Shown in pieces: positions 54,176 through 64,000 of a stretch of DNA of 64,000 nt (within the stretch, counting starts at the first letter, position 1; each line of letters starts with the position of its first letter). Under the pieces are notes generated by a model. It searched no databases. It was not told where the DNA came from and worked only from the letters and a program-made list of their open reading frames with translations. This stretch comes from Nageia nagi (lineage: Eukaryota > Pinophyta). The position numbers were made by a program, and so were the translations under genes. The stretch covers positions 26,226,001 through 26,290,000 of the forward strand of contig JBITNC010000002.1 of assembly GCA_050084985.1 (NCBI GenBank), in the 5' to 3' direction.

Positions 54176-56525
54176 CATCATCTAAAGAGAGCATAAAGAA
54201 AGAGACCTAGACCAACACCACTACGTGAAAGATCCCGACCCTAGAGGGCGGGGTACAAAAACTGATACACCCAGAGGGAGGTTGTTCTGAGCCTCTCCGG
54301 AGGGAGAGTGTGGCGGCACTCTCTGCTCTAGAGAGGGGTCATGCTGATCTTTGGGAGATGTTTGAGGTACTGTTGCTAGAGGAGGAGGAGGAAATAATTT
54401 GTCAATCTCTTGACAAATCCTGCATGCTCTGAAGATGTCTCCTGGTCCAACATAGTTGCTGAAGGTGCTGCTCTCGGCGTCTCCTATGGGCTCCCTTAGG
54501 GGAAGAAGCTTAGAAGAAGGATGTAATGCGTCAATCTCCTAATGGTTGTTGGGTTCGAGCTAGAAGACATCTCCGTAGGGAGGAGGTCTCTCGAAAATAG
54601 AGAGCTAAGCAACGTTGATCGGGATACCAGAGGAATGTGGCCAATGAGTTGTGGGAGTCACGGAAGAGGCAATGGTAGTGACCCCAAATCTCATATAGAC
54701 CAAACATTGAAAGACAAAGTGGTCCTCTATTTCGATCTCAAGAGAGCACAGGTGGCAGACTCGCAGGTCCCTAGCTAAGTGATGATCTATCTCAACTCTG
54801 ATTCAGTGTGAGCATACCCGAAACTATTCGAGGGACATCTTTAATCCAAGGGGGAGATGCAAGTTGATTTATCCCGATGGAAGGATCAAAGCCCCATCTA
54901 ACTAAAGGTAATGTCGGCATAGTGATCCAACTTGGGCGTCAACGATTGAGGGGGATAAACCTAAGTGGTCTGGATGAAAGCCCTATAGATCACCTCTTGA
55001 ATCATTTTCAGAGTTTGTTAAAGTCTAAGCCGAACCCATTGGTGGTGAAGGCAATCTATCATGATAAAACCCAAATCTCGAAAGCATCGTGAAGATTTTG
55101 GCAAACCAACAACGATGACAGCCCTAGGCAACCAAATTGATTGAGGAGGCCAAAGCTCTCGCAGGGAGCCTATCTATATCGATGATCAGATAGACTCTAG
55201 AGGCAACGAAGGAAGAGGACTATGGAAGCAAAGGCCCATACCAGAAGAGGTTTGCAACCTAACTCCACAAGCATGACAAGGTGTGGGATTGTCCTCTTAC
55301 TCTTAATGAAACGAGATAGGAAAGAGACCAATATCCTCTCTATCGAGGTCCAATCTACTGCTTCCAATCTGGAACCCCAAATCTCAATCTTATATAGGGC
55401 TTCAGGAATGAAAAATGTTTGGAACAATTCTAGCTTGGATAGAATGTCCTGAAAATGTAATTGGATGCACTACCTCTCAAGGGTGGATACTGTCGCATAA
55501 CCTCGATTCACTCGAGAAGAGCACTCCCAAGTAGGTGTAGGATAAGTTAGTCTCTATAGTGTTGTCGTTGAAGGTGAGTTGGGTTTGGTACAACATGGCT
55601 TTCAAAACATTGAAGGCCACTACCTTAGTCTTGCTAATGTTCACCACCAGCTCATGTCTAGCATTGAAAGTAGTTAATGCATCTATCAATCCTTGGAGAC
55701 CCATGACTGAATGGGAAAGCAACACAATATCATCAACAAAAAGCAAGATGGGCACCTGGTTGCCATAGAGAAGGTAACCAAATCCAGGATCTGTGGTCTC
55801 TAGGATGAAGGAATCCAACTCATCAATGTAAAGGCCAAATAGAGTCGGGGAGAGAGGGCAATCCTGCTTCACCCCAATCATAATAAGAATATTGTCGAAG
55901 AAGCCATTTGAAGTGCGAATACGACGAGAAAGAGTCTCATATAGAGTCAAAATAGCTACTAATCCAATCTTCGACACCCCCAAGCATCGTAATCGGTCCA
56001 TAAATTTGTGTCAAGGAACAATGTCGAAGGCCTTCTTGAAGTCTACAAAACAACAAAATATTGGAGACTTTCGGAATCTAGCCTCCTCAATAATGGCTTG
56101 AAGAGTGAAAATGTGATTTGTGGTGCAATGGTCTCTACAGAACCCCTCCTGACGTACAGCTTAGAACCCTTTGGTGTCGGCCATTCGTGAAATGTACTCC
56201 TCTAGGACCGTGGCATATAGCTTGGCCAAGGTGTGATCAATCATGATCGTGCAATAGTTGCTCGAGTCATGGGGTCACTGGATTTGAAGATGGGATGGAT
56301 GATATTTGTGGTCCAAGAAGAGGGAAAACCTGAGCAAATAACATTGTTGAAGAGCATCGTGAGGAAGGTGGAAAGGGTATGAATGGCATGTTTGAGGCAT
56401 TCGGCTTGAAGGTTCTCAATGTTAGGGGCTTTTCCAGCATTAAGTCTTTGAATGGCGGAATGGATGAGATAGGGGAAAAGAAGTCTAAGGAGAGAGGGTG
56501 GGATGAAGGATTTAGTCCTACTCTA
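54176..56525 (-). pseudogene. Reverse-strand LINE, 5' part cut off by a Copia insertion
   Basis: Reading on the reverse strand from 56525: 'AIQRLNAGKAPNIENLQAEC' and 'CSGFPSSWTTNIIHPIFKSS' (start of RT); the palm with IGVKQDCPLSPTLFGLYIDE and 'LLFVDDIVLLSHS' in a 174-codon open frame (55477-56001); then the post-RT part with 'WTSIERILVSFLSRFIKS' and 'LVELGCKPL' (55197-55427); and a decayed 3' region. Stops and frameshifts are frequent. The endonuclease and ORF1 are absent, because the Copia LTR begins where the RT region would continue upstream. The 3' end and poly-A are not defined. Confidence 0.75.
55477..56001 (-). pseudogene. LINE reverse transcriptase palm segment
   Basis: A 174-codon open frame with the RT signature F-V-D-D (usual F/Y-A-D-D) in LLFVDDIVLLSHS, and QDCPLSPTLF, the block before it (usual QGCPLSP; the glycine is D here). 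The frame ends soon after 'SYTYLGVLFSSE', corresponding to the YLG block that follows the catalytic palm. Confidence 0.75.
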
Positions 56526-56960
56526 ATCCTCAAGGTCCAAGACTAGGAAACTCAACCATTCAACATAACACAAATATAATGTGGTTCCTCCCTCCTTGGG
56601 AGTACATCCACAACTAGTTCTCTATTCTCAATCTATGCACCTCTTACAACAATTCTCTTCCTCTCCTACACAACTAGTAGAGTAATCTTACTCCAAAAAC
56701 TTAGTTATGTTACAAGAGGAGAGGCCCTCTATTTATAGCTTGAGAGCATCTCCCTAACCTCCCTTTAACCCAAGGGTAAGGTTAGGGTTACAATAAATGT
56801 ATCACCTAACTTTAACCTACCAACGAACCACATGGTAAAGTCAAAGTCTACATAATAAAGAATTCAATTAATCCCTTAAGGTATCTACATATCCTTTAAG
56901 TGATTAATTGAATTTACAAGCAGTTTAGATATTCACAATATTTCATTACAAATTCTAACA
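56520..56960 (-). mobile_element. 3' LTR of a Ty1/copia element
   Basis: Read on the reverse strand it starts TGTTAGAATTTGTAATG (56960) right after the polypurine tract AAGGGGGAG. A TATA box (CTATAAATAGAGG) lies at about 56730-56742. The left border is estimated from where LINE coding text resumes, near 56520. The expected CA end is not clear, and the target duplication cannot be checked because no 5' LTR was found in the window. Confidence 0.7.
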
Positions 56961-57445
56961 CTCCCCCTTAATGCAATATTGGGATAGAGCGTAGAAGAGA
57001 GAAGAGAGAGAGTAAGAGAGTTCTCCTCCATAGAGATACAAGTGGAGATGAGAACATTTACATATTTGAGAATCTTTTTGAGAACTAGTATGAGACTCAC
57101 TACATCACCATTTGACAAAATGGTTTACAATACAATCATTAACCACAACTGGTTTCACTGTACATAGTAGTCGATCAACTTTAAGCTGACATGTGAGTCT
57201 CCATGAGCTTGCTTACACAAGGTGAGTAACCTGCATTTCTGAAGAAGATCCTGCATGCTACAAGCAACTCATGAACAAAATCAGTTAGATGCATCATATA
57301 TTCATTTTATTAATAAGAGAATCAAATAATGCCATCTTATAAATAACTGATCAATGGTACACTATAAGTTATCACGGAGATGCCAAGCCATCACTCATAG
57401 TCACCTGTTGTATATAGACATGTGTTGATTTTTAATAGAGCATAA

Positions 57446-57655
57446 AAAATTGTACAAGTTTCTCACGCAGAGCAAACTTACCACGGAGGTATAGAATGTA
57501 CAAGAAGTTCCTCACGCAGAGTGAACTTACCACGGAGGTATATCAATTATATGCTCAAAAAATTGTACAAGTTTCTCACGCAGAGCAAACTTACCACGGA
57601 GGTATAAAATGTACAAGTTTCTCACGCAGAGCAAACTTACCATGGAGGTTTAAAA
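57446..57655 (-). repeat. Four tandem repeats in the Copia 3' untranslated region
   Basis: The block CTCACGCAGAGCAAACTTAC / CACGGAGGTAT occurs four times, together with GTACAAG, in units of roughly 45-65 bp, between the polyprotein stop and the LTR. Confidence 0.8.
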
Positions 57656-57721
57656 TAATCAACACAATATAACAACAAAAAAAGGCCTCTTAGAGGTGAA
57701 GTTGTCATCACTAACAAAAGT

Positions 57722-60388
57722 TCAAACTTCACTCCCCCTTGAGGGCAACTTCACCAACCCGAGAGAATCCCTAAGCTTGTTGAACTGAGCTTCAGGAAGG
57801 GGCTTGGTGAATAAATCAGCGGAGTTGTCAGTAGATGGACAATACTTCAAGTGTATGATGTCATCTAGAACCTTCTCCCTGATAAAATGGGCTTGGATTT
57901 CCACATGTTTGGTTCTTTGATGGAAGACAGGAGTCTTAGCCAAAGAGATAGTCGATTGATTGTCTGAAGAGATAAGAGATGGGCCATTTTGCTCATACCC
58001 AATTTCGTTCAGAAGATGCCTCAGCCAAATAGCGTCTTGGGCGGCAACAGACATGGCTCGATATTCGGCTTTGGTGGTAGAAAGAGTCACAGTAGGTTGC
58101 TTCTTGGAAGCCCAAGAGATAGCACCTGAACCAATGCTGAACACATATGCAGAGGTTGATTTTCTATCATCTCTATCTCCCCCATAATCAGAATCTGAGA
58201 TCCCGGAGAGAACAATCGAGGGCACTTTGGAATACTTAAGAGCAAGATCCTTTGTCCCTACCACATACCTCAAGATTTGTTTAACAACATTGAGGTGTTC
58301 AACATATGGTTTTTGCATGAATCGTGCCATCAGATTCACTGCAAAGGCAATATTAGGACGAGAGATAGTCAGATACAGAAGACTACCGATCAATTGCCTA
58401 TAAGCTGTAGCATCAGCCAACTGAGAATCTGAGCTCAGTGATACAACGATTCCAGAAGAAACAGGTATTGCAGCATATTTACACTCCTCCATTCCAAACT
58501 TTTGCAAGATGTCTGATATATACTTAGATTGACTAAGATAAGTACAATCTTTGTGTTGGTATACTTGCATCCCAAGATAGTAATGCAATAGACCTAGATC
58601 AGTCTTTTCAAATGTTGCCTTCAGTTTGAAGATGCACTCTTGGATGATTTCAATATTATTGCCAGTTATGAGAAGATCATCCACATAAAGGAGAATTAAG
58701 ACCACGTCTTTTCCTTGATTGAGTACATAGAGATCTGAGTCAGAGAAGCACTTGGAAAAACCAATATCTGCGAAGAATCCTGAAATTTTCTTGTACCATG
58801 CTCTAGGTGCTTGCTTAAGTCCATACAAAGACTTCTTTAGCTTGCACACAAGAGACTCTTTTCCTTCTGGAATAAATCCTTCTGGTTGATTCATGTAGAT
58901 TTCTACATCCAAGTCACCATTGAGAAATGCACTCTTGACATCAAGTTGAAAAGTTTTCCATCCTTGAGCTGCAGAAAGAGCAAGGATTATCCTGACAGTA
59001 GGCATCTTGGCCACAGGAGCAAAGGTTTCCTCATAATCAATACCATATTTTTGAGCGAATCCTTTGGCTACTAACCTTGCTTTGTATTTTTCAATTTTTC
59101 CATCAGAATTGTACTTGACCTTGTATATCCATTTATTTCCAATCACATTTTTCTCATTGGGATAAGGAACCAAATCCCAAGTTTCATTTTTCATGAGCGC
59201 CTCATACTCAACTTTCATAGCTTCCATCCAACACTCTTGCTTGGAAGCTTCTTTGAAGGTTGATGGCTCATTCGTATTATCAATTTTGGCAAATAAAGAG
59301 TTATTCAAGGTCATACTCGTAATTCTCTGAGCTGGAGAATTTTGCTCTTGTGGTGACTTCCCTACATGATCATCCAACCAGTTAGGTGCAGGCGAAGAAT
59401 CATCTGAATCAGACACCTCAGCATGAGAGGTCGTATCCTCAGGAAGTTCATTGAACTTGACATCCCTAGAAACAAAGACTATTTTATGGGATGAGGAGTA
59501 GAGCCTGTAACCTCTATGCTGATTATCATACCCCACAAAGATGCATTTTTCTGATCTTTTATCCAACTTCTTTCTTTTCTCTGAGGTAATGAAGGCAAAT
59601 GCATCACAACCGAAGACCCTAAAGTGTGAGAGGTTAGGTTTCTTTCCTTTCCATGCTTCATACGAAGTTTTACCTTCAACTGCTTTAGTAGGACACCTAT
59701 TTAGGGTGTGAATAGCAGTGTGAATAGTTTCTCCCCATAAGAAACTAGGAAGGTTACCCAACATGCACCTTGCCATTTCCATAATGGTTTGATTCTTCCT
59801 TTCAGCAACTCCATTTTGCTGAGGGGTGTAAGGGATTGTGAATTGCCGCTTGATCCCATGTTTAACACAATAGTCGTTAAACTCATTGCTATTATACTCA
59901 CCCCCATTATCAGATCTCAGCATCTTGATCTTAAAATCAGTTTGATTTTCAACAAGAGCCTTGAAGTCTTTAAACCTATCAAAAGTTTGATCCTTGTGCT
60001 CAAGTAGATAACCGAATGTCATCCTACTGAAGTCATCAATGAAGGTCAGAACATAAGAAGCTCCCCCTAGAGACTTAGTCTGAAATGGACCCATCAAATC
60101 TGAATGCACAAGCTGAAGAGGACGAGTAGCCCGAGTTGCCTTATCTTTTTCAAACTTTTGCCTATTCATCTTTCCTAGAATGCACCTTTCACAGAGACCA
60201 ATTGTGGGTGAAATATTAGGTAAACCTTCCACAAGTTCTTGAGTTTTCATATCTTGAATACTCTTGTGGTTAAGATGCCCTAATCGTTGATGCCAAAGAT
60301 TGCCCTTTGAACAAACATTTGTAGCAAGACACATTTTTGAAGGAACTTGATCCACAATATAAAGGTCATCCTTTACTGATCCTTTCAT
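57722..60388 (-). pseudogene. Copia integrase, reverse transcriptase and RNase H segment
   Basis: 888 codons without a stop. The GAG pre-integrase zinc region is near residues 30-70, the integrase core D-D-E near 95-205, the RT from about 430 ('WDLVPYPNEKNVIGNKWIYK') with YVDD near 580, and RNase H from about 735 to the end. The last codons overlap a purine tract AAGGGGGAGTG. All catalytic motifs I can check are present. Confidence 0.9.
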
Positions 60389-60415
60389 GAAGGTGGCAAG
60401 TCCTTTCTTGACACA

Positions 60416-61453
60416 CTAGGAGTGTGAGGTAAACTCAAATGAGTATCCTTTCCTTGTAATCTGAATTACGGAGATAAGATTCATCTTTAGTTTAGACACA
60501 TAAAAGACATTATTAAGAACCTTTCCATGAATCTTCACACTCCCTATTCCTTGAACATCAAGAACTGTTTTATCACCTATCACAACTGCATCCTTTTTGT
60601 ACTTATGAAAATTTTCAAACTTATTCTTTTCATAACACATGTGATTAGTGCATCCTGAATCAACAATCCAATCATTTGAAACAGTTTGAGTCATTGAGTA
60701 GTAGGCAACAGTAGCAGCATGCTTGTTCTTCTTTTTATTATTGAAATTTCTCACATTTGCATTTCCCTTGCCTTTTTGAGCAAATTTCTTTTTACGACAA
60801 TCATACTCTTTGTGCCCAAAGATGCCACAAAAGTTACAATTTCCATCAAACTTTTCCTTAGGTGTTGGATTGCTTGATCCAGCTTTGTCATTCCTTTGCA
60901 TGAAGTTGCCATTATTGTTGCCCTTTTTCTCATACTTCCTGAAGGTAGATGAGGACTTGTTATCTTTGAATTTATAATGTTTGAACTTCTTCTTGAAAGG
61001 AGTTTTGGTTGCTCCTAGAGCAATGCTATTGTCTTTTAGAGAAAGGTTCAACATTTTCTTATTCAAAGTTTTCTCATGCTTCAGAAGGAGTCTAGAGAGG
61101 TTATCAAGAGAGATGACATCTTCTTCATCGTTGAGCCTTGTTTCCATAACCGTGACAAAGTTACTGAACTTTGTAGAAAGGCTTTGAAGAATGATGAAGA
61201 CCATGAACTCATCATTGATCCAGTTGCACCTACAGCCAACCAGTTGTGTCCTGAGGTCAATGATTTTGTTCAAGTAGATAGAGGCACTTTCATCTTCACC
61301 TTGACGATATTGCAACAACTTTTGTAAAATGGTGAACCTCCTTGAAAATTTTGACCCAAGGTAAATTTTCTTCGGCCTATCCCAAGCTTCCTTTGCTAAT
61401 GTTGAAGAAGAGATCATGAGAAGGACGTCATCTGAAACTGCACAATAAATCAT
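60416..61453 (-). pseudogene. Copia gag/protease segment
   Basis: A 345-codon open part: gag capsid region ('LAKEAWDRPKKIYLG', 'KIIDLRTQLVG'), CCHC zinc knuckle (about residue 210), a basic stretch, and the aspartic protease with DSGCTNHM (about residue 268). It ends at the in-frame TAG that separates it from integrase. Confidence 0.85.
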
Positions 61454-61635
61454 TGAAGTTGCTAACTCATTCTTTGATTATATATTTCAAGAGCCTTCTC
61501 ATCGGTAGGAGCGACCAAGTCTTCATTAACTGTCTGCCACAGCTTTCTTGCTTGTAACTCAGCTTTCATACGAGGTTTCCATATTCCAAAGTTGGAACCG
61601 TCGAGTATATGCTTGGGTATGAAGGTTTCAACCAT

Positions 61636-62880
61636 TGCTACAAAAAAGTAAATAAGCAAGAAATGAATAAATTTTTACAATTTACCATCTATACAAATCA
61701 AACATCTAATAAGTAAACATGTCCCACATGTGCAAACTTATAAACCACGATCTGTAGAAGGATAAAGTTGAGGTTGTTTTTTTGTATAGAATTAGGCCTT
61801 CACCTGGATGCCCGCAAGGTGGAGCCCAGGTACTACCAGTCCTCAACCAGTTCACCTTGGTCAATAATATACTCTCACAAGGAGAAGTACTAACTATTTT
61901 CCAAGGATTCGACGTATCTTGGACCGGCCATTTTAATTATCCTTTTAAGGTTTTCAGTTTTCCTCCTAGGTTATCAGGATAATCCTTGAATGGACGTGGG
62001 GACATGTGGTATCACTACACACATGCCTGTCCACCTAATAGAGTTATGTCCAATCCAACAGAGGCCTTAGGGGCAATTAAAACGGACTTACCACCACTTG
62101 GTTCTTCGGACTAAAAAGGCTCTAGTCTGCCCTATCCTCACCTCGTGGCTCCCCAAACAAGTCATGTTGTGGAAGAATACGTGCGGATGTGTTCATTTTA
62201 GGGGTTACTTTCAATATTTTGTGTTTTGCAAGTATAAAACAATTGTGCAAAAATATAAAGTAACAATACATCATCCACACGAACTTGAAACCTTAAGAGT
62301 CCAATGGGTTTTGTACTAACCCCTAAAGGACTTTTTACATTTTGCATACTTTTGCTCAAGTTCAAAAATTCATTAAAACACTTTAATGAATTTTTAAAAG
62401 GCTAAGTTCTACTTAGCATTAATCTATAACTTAAACATGCATTATTCCATGACTTAAAATTAAGTAATAAACATGCATCATGCATTATTTAACTTAAAAT
62501 TTTAAGTACTAAGCATGCTTTATTCCTAACAAGGTTAAGAAGCATGCATTATAAATTTAGCATGCAAGATCCAGCTAGATAAAGATTTAAGTAAAAAATT
62601 ATACAAATTCCCCCCTTTTTTTACTTAAAGTTATAAAACTTGGATGCTAAAAAATTTCTTTTAAGTATGGTTCCTCCCTCCTTTTCACTTAATGTGTTTA
62701 TCCCTAAAAAAGTGGTCTTTGAAGTATGCATTTTAAGTAAATATTGCCTTTGTTTACTTAAAAATAGCATAGGTTTTTAGGAAAAATCCCTTAAATGTTT
62801 AATTTAGACCTAGACATAAAAAAATCAAATCCCTTTGTAGTTGGTAAAAAAAATTAAGGCTCAACAACTATTATGGAAAA
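61636..62880 (-). other. Sequence upstream of the Copia gag, 5' LTR not found
   Basis: Expected here are the leader, primer site and 5' LTR. I find no TGGTATCAGAGC-type primer site on the reverse strand and no copy of the 3' LTR start or TATA region. An inverted pair (TTAGGGGTTA at 62199, TAACCCCTAAAG at 62319) frames part of it. From 62340 on it is AT-rich with repeated GCATGCATTA words. Either the leader is long with the LTR beyond 64000, or the element is truncated or rearranged at this end. Confidence 0.4.
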
Positions 62881-63100
62881 ATATGGAAAGATGGCCATGT
62901 GTAAGCCGCGTGGAGGTTGAGAGGCTGGGCAGAGGCGGCAGGGGAGACCAAAGTGAGTAGAAGGGCGGTGAAGGTGGCAGGAGGAGGCCACGGAGGGCGG
63001 TGGAGGCGGTGAGTCGCGTGGGGCGGCTAGACGGCTATTGACCATCCCAGCCGCGAAGATGCGAGCGAGGAAGGAGGGAGGGGCGTGTTAAACAGCAGAG
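62881..63100. other. GC-rich, GGC-repeat stretch
   Basis: A 200 bp stretch of GGCGG/GGAGG words between AT-rich sequence and the PPR pseudogene. It could be coding remnant or untranslated sequence of the neighbouring gene. Nothing specific is recognised. Confidence 0.35.
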
Positions 63101-63188
63101 GATGACGTGGTTGTGTTTTTATATAAAGATATCCGTAGGCATTCGATCAATAGTGGGGATGGTGGTAACAATCTCTCCCAGTTTCAAC

Positions 63189-63995
63189 TTATACAGGATT
63201 GCTCGGAGTTTGAAAGAGATGCACGGGTTTATTCAAAATCGATCGATCGATTCGAGTGCAAATCCCAGCAAGCTGGACGGAAGAAGTACTACTACTGCGC
63301 CATATCCTTCTCGTTTTGTTTGTGCATATCCTGCGATCATTGCAGTGAACCAGACTGTATCGTGATGAGGCAAAAAACAATTCGCAGTCCCTTGCAACGT
63401 ATCCGGTTTGTGCATTCGACGTAGTCGAGCTGGCGAGGGAGGAGGCTGCGGGGGAGGCATTCAGTGCATATCTTGTGATCATTGAAGTCCAGGAAACGCT
63501 ATCTGCATCATGCAAACAATTCGCACACCATCCCTACGCTTCCGCCATGGACGTGGAGTTGGAGGCGGTCGTGCGACAGAGGCCGCTGCGGGAGGAGCCA
63601 CCATTGCAGTCCATAAGACTACAGTTCGACGAGGCAGTCGAATGAAAAAAAAAAAAGGAATGGGTGATGGATGGTGTGCATAACGAGATTGTATTGTGAT
63701 ATACATTGTAGAAATTGCAATTATCGTGTTCTTGAGGAGTGTGGGGCCTCACACGGATTCCAACCCATATGTTCTCCATTCCAATATGTTGCAGGTATCT
63801 GGGCTCTGCTCTTCTGCTGATGGCAAATTGAAGACGGAAGAAGTGTGGTATAGCTCCCTGTGATCAGTGCAGTCCACGAAACTGTCTGCATCATGCATCG
63901 TGTCAAACAATTCGTGTGCTTTCCCTACGTTTCCACATTTTGCATGCAAGTCGGCGAGGCATTTTGTCAAACAGTTCGCATGCCATTTTATTTGA
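63189..63995 (-). pseudogene. Pentatricopeptide repeat (PPR) protein pseudogene
   Basis: On the reverse strand: LADLHAKCGNVGKAHELFDT with MHDADS (63850-63960), then in another frame 'VSWTALITGSY'. Further left are 'TVVLWTAMV', 'MHDADSVSWTSMITRYALN' and 'HDTVWFTAMIAGYAQTK'. These are the hallmarks of plant PLS-class PPR proteins (…AKCG…A.ELFD.M..RD.VSWTAMI.GYAQ), which act in organelle RNA editing and processing. At least three motif units are broken by frameshifts and stops, so it is dead. The gene probably extends beyond the right edge. Confidence 0.75.
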
Positions 63996-64000
63996 CCCCC

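Larger units (their letters stand above)
57722..61635 (-). pseudogene. Ty1/copia gag-pol polyprotein, near-intact but interrupted
   Basis: It begins at ATG 61635 ('HILDGSNFGIWKPRMKAEL', UBN2-type gag start). A short indel near 61462-61466 shifts the frame. The next 345 codons (60416-61453) carry the CCHC knuckle CNFCGIFGHKEYDC and the protease WIVDSGCTNHM. One in-frame TAG (60416-60418) then interrupts. The following 888-codon frame (57722-60388) has an integrase (H-H-C-C zinc region 'HLNHKSIQ...CERC', 'HSDLMGPF', 'RSDNGGEY', 'NGVAERKN'), a reverse transcriptase with LLYVDDLLITG, and an RNase H with TKAEYRAM and SADLFTKPL. The integrase-before-RT order marks it as Copia. The two breaks suggest a young insertion that is now inactive. 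Confidence 0.9.

Noticed and set aside
1-64000. tRNA, rRNA or other structured RNA genes
   Set aside because: I looked for tRNA A/B-box and rRNA core words and saw none I could support.

Overview
The window looks like plant nuclear DNA from a very large, repeat-rich genome, most likely a gymnosperm such as a conifer. The reasons are one split gene with short, well-formed exons and introns up to about 24 kb, AT-rich intron sequence, many layers of nested LTR, LINE and hAT elements, a decayed pentatricopeptide-repeat gene, and no bacterial or organellar gene organisation. The species call is inference; nothing here names it.

The only host gene I can follow is on the + strand. Ten exons between 5792 and 41439 join in phase without a stop and encode an internal part of a long coiled-coil protein. 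Start and stop codons lie outside the part I can trace, so both ends are missing. Intron 3 (9698-33832) is 24 kb. It holds a fragment with coding character, an old retroelement carrying a 362 bp hAT-type MITE, a field of 'CTTGCGC' minisatellites, a decayed + strand LINE, a ~185 bp satellite split by a solo LTR, and a six-unit 1.46 kb tandem array ending in an LTR that itself carries another hAT-type element. Intron 7 (35729-40306) holds a reverse-strand solo LTR.

Upstream (1-5791) there is the 3' end of a Copia element, a solo LTR with a perfect 5 bp target duplication, and a short repeat block. Downstream of exon 10, 41.4-64 kb is a transposon field: an unrecognised gene-like locus (42.6-47.4 kb) interrupted by a solo LTR; a complete 3.94 kb hAT transposon (49296-53234) with a five-exon 725-residue transposase, matching terminal inverted repeats and a perfect 8 bp target duplication; a reverse-strand LINE; a reverse-strand Ty1/copia element inserted in that LINE, with one frameshift and one in-frame stop; and a reverse-strand PPR pseudogene at the right edge.

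Four LTRs with TGTRAT-type ends are bordered by exact or near-exact 5 bp duplications and have no internal region, so they are solo LTRs. The most interesting parts are the unrecognised 42.6-47.4 kb locus, the 1.46 kb array built from retroelement leader sequence, and the apparently intact hAT with CpG-rich subterminal 20 bp repeats.
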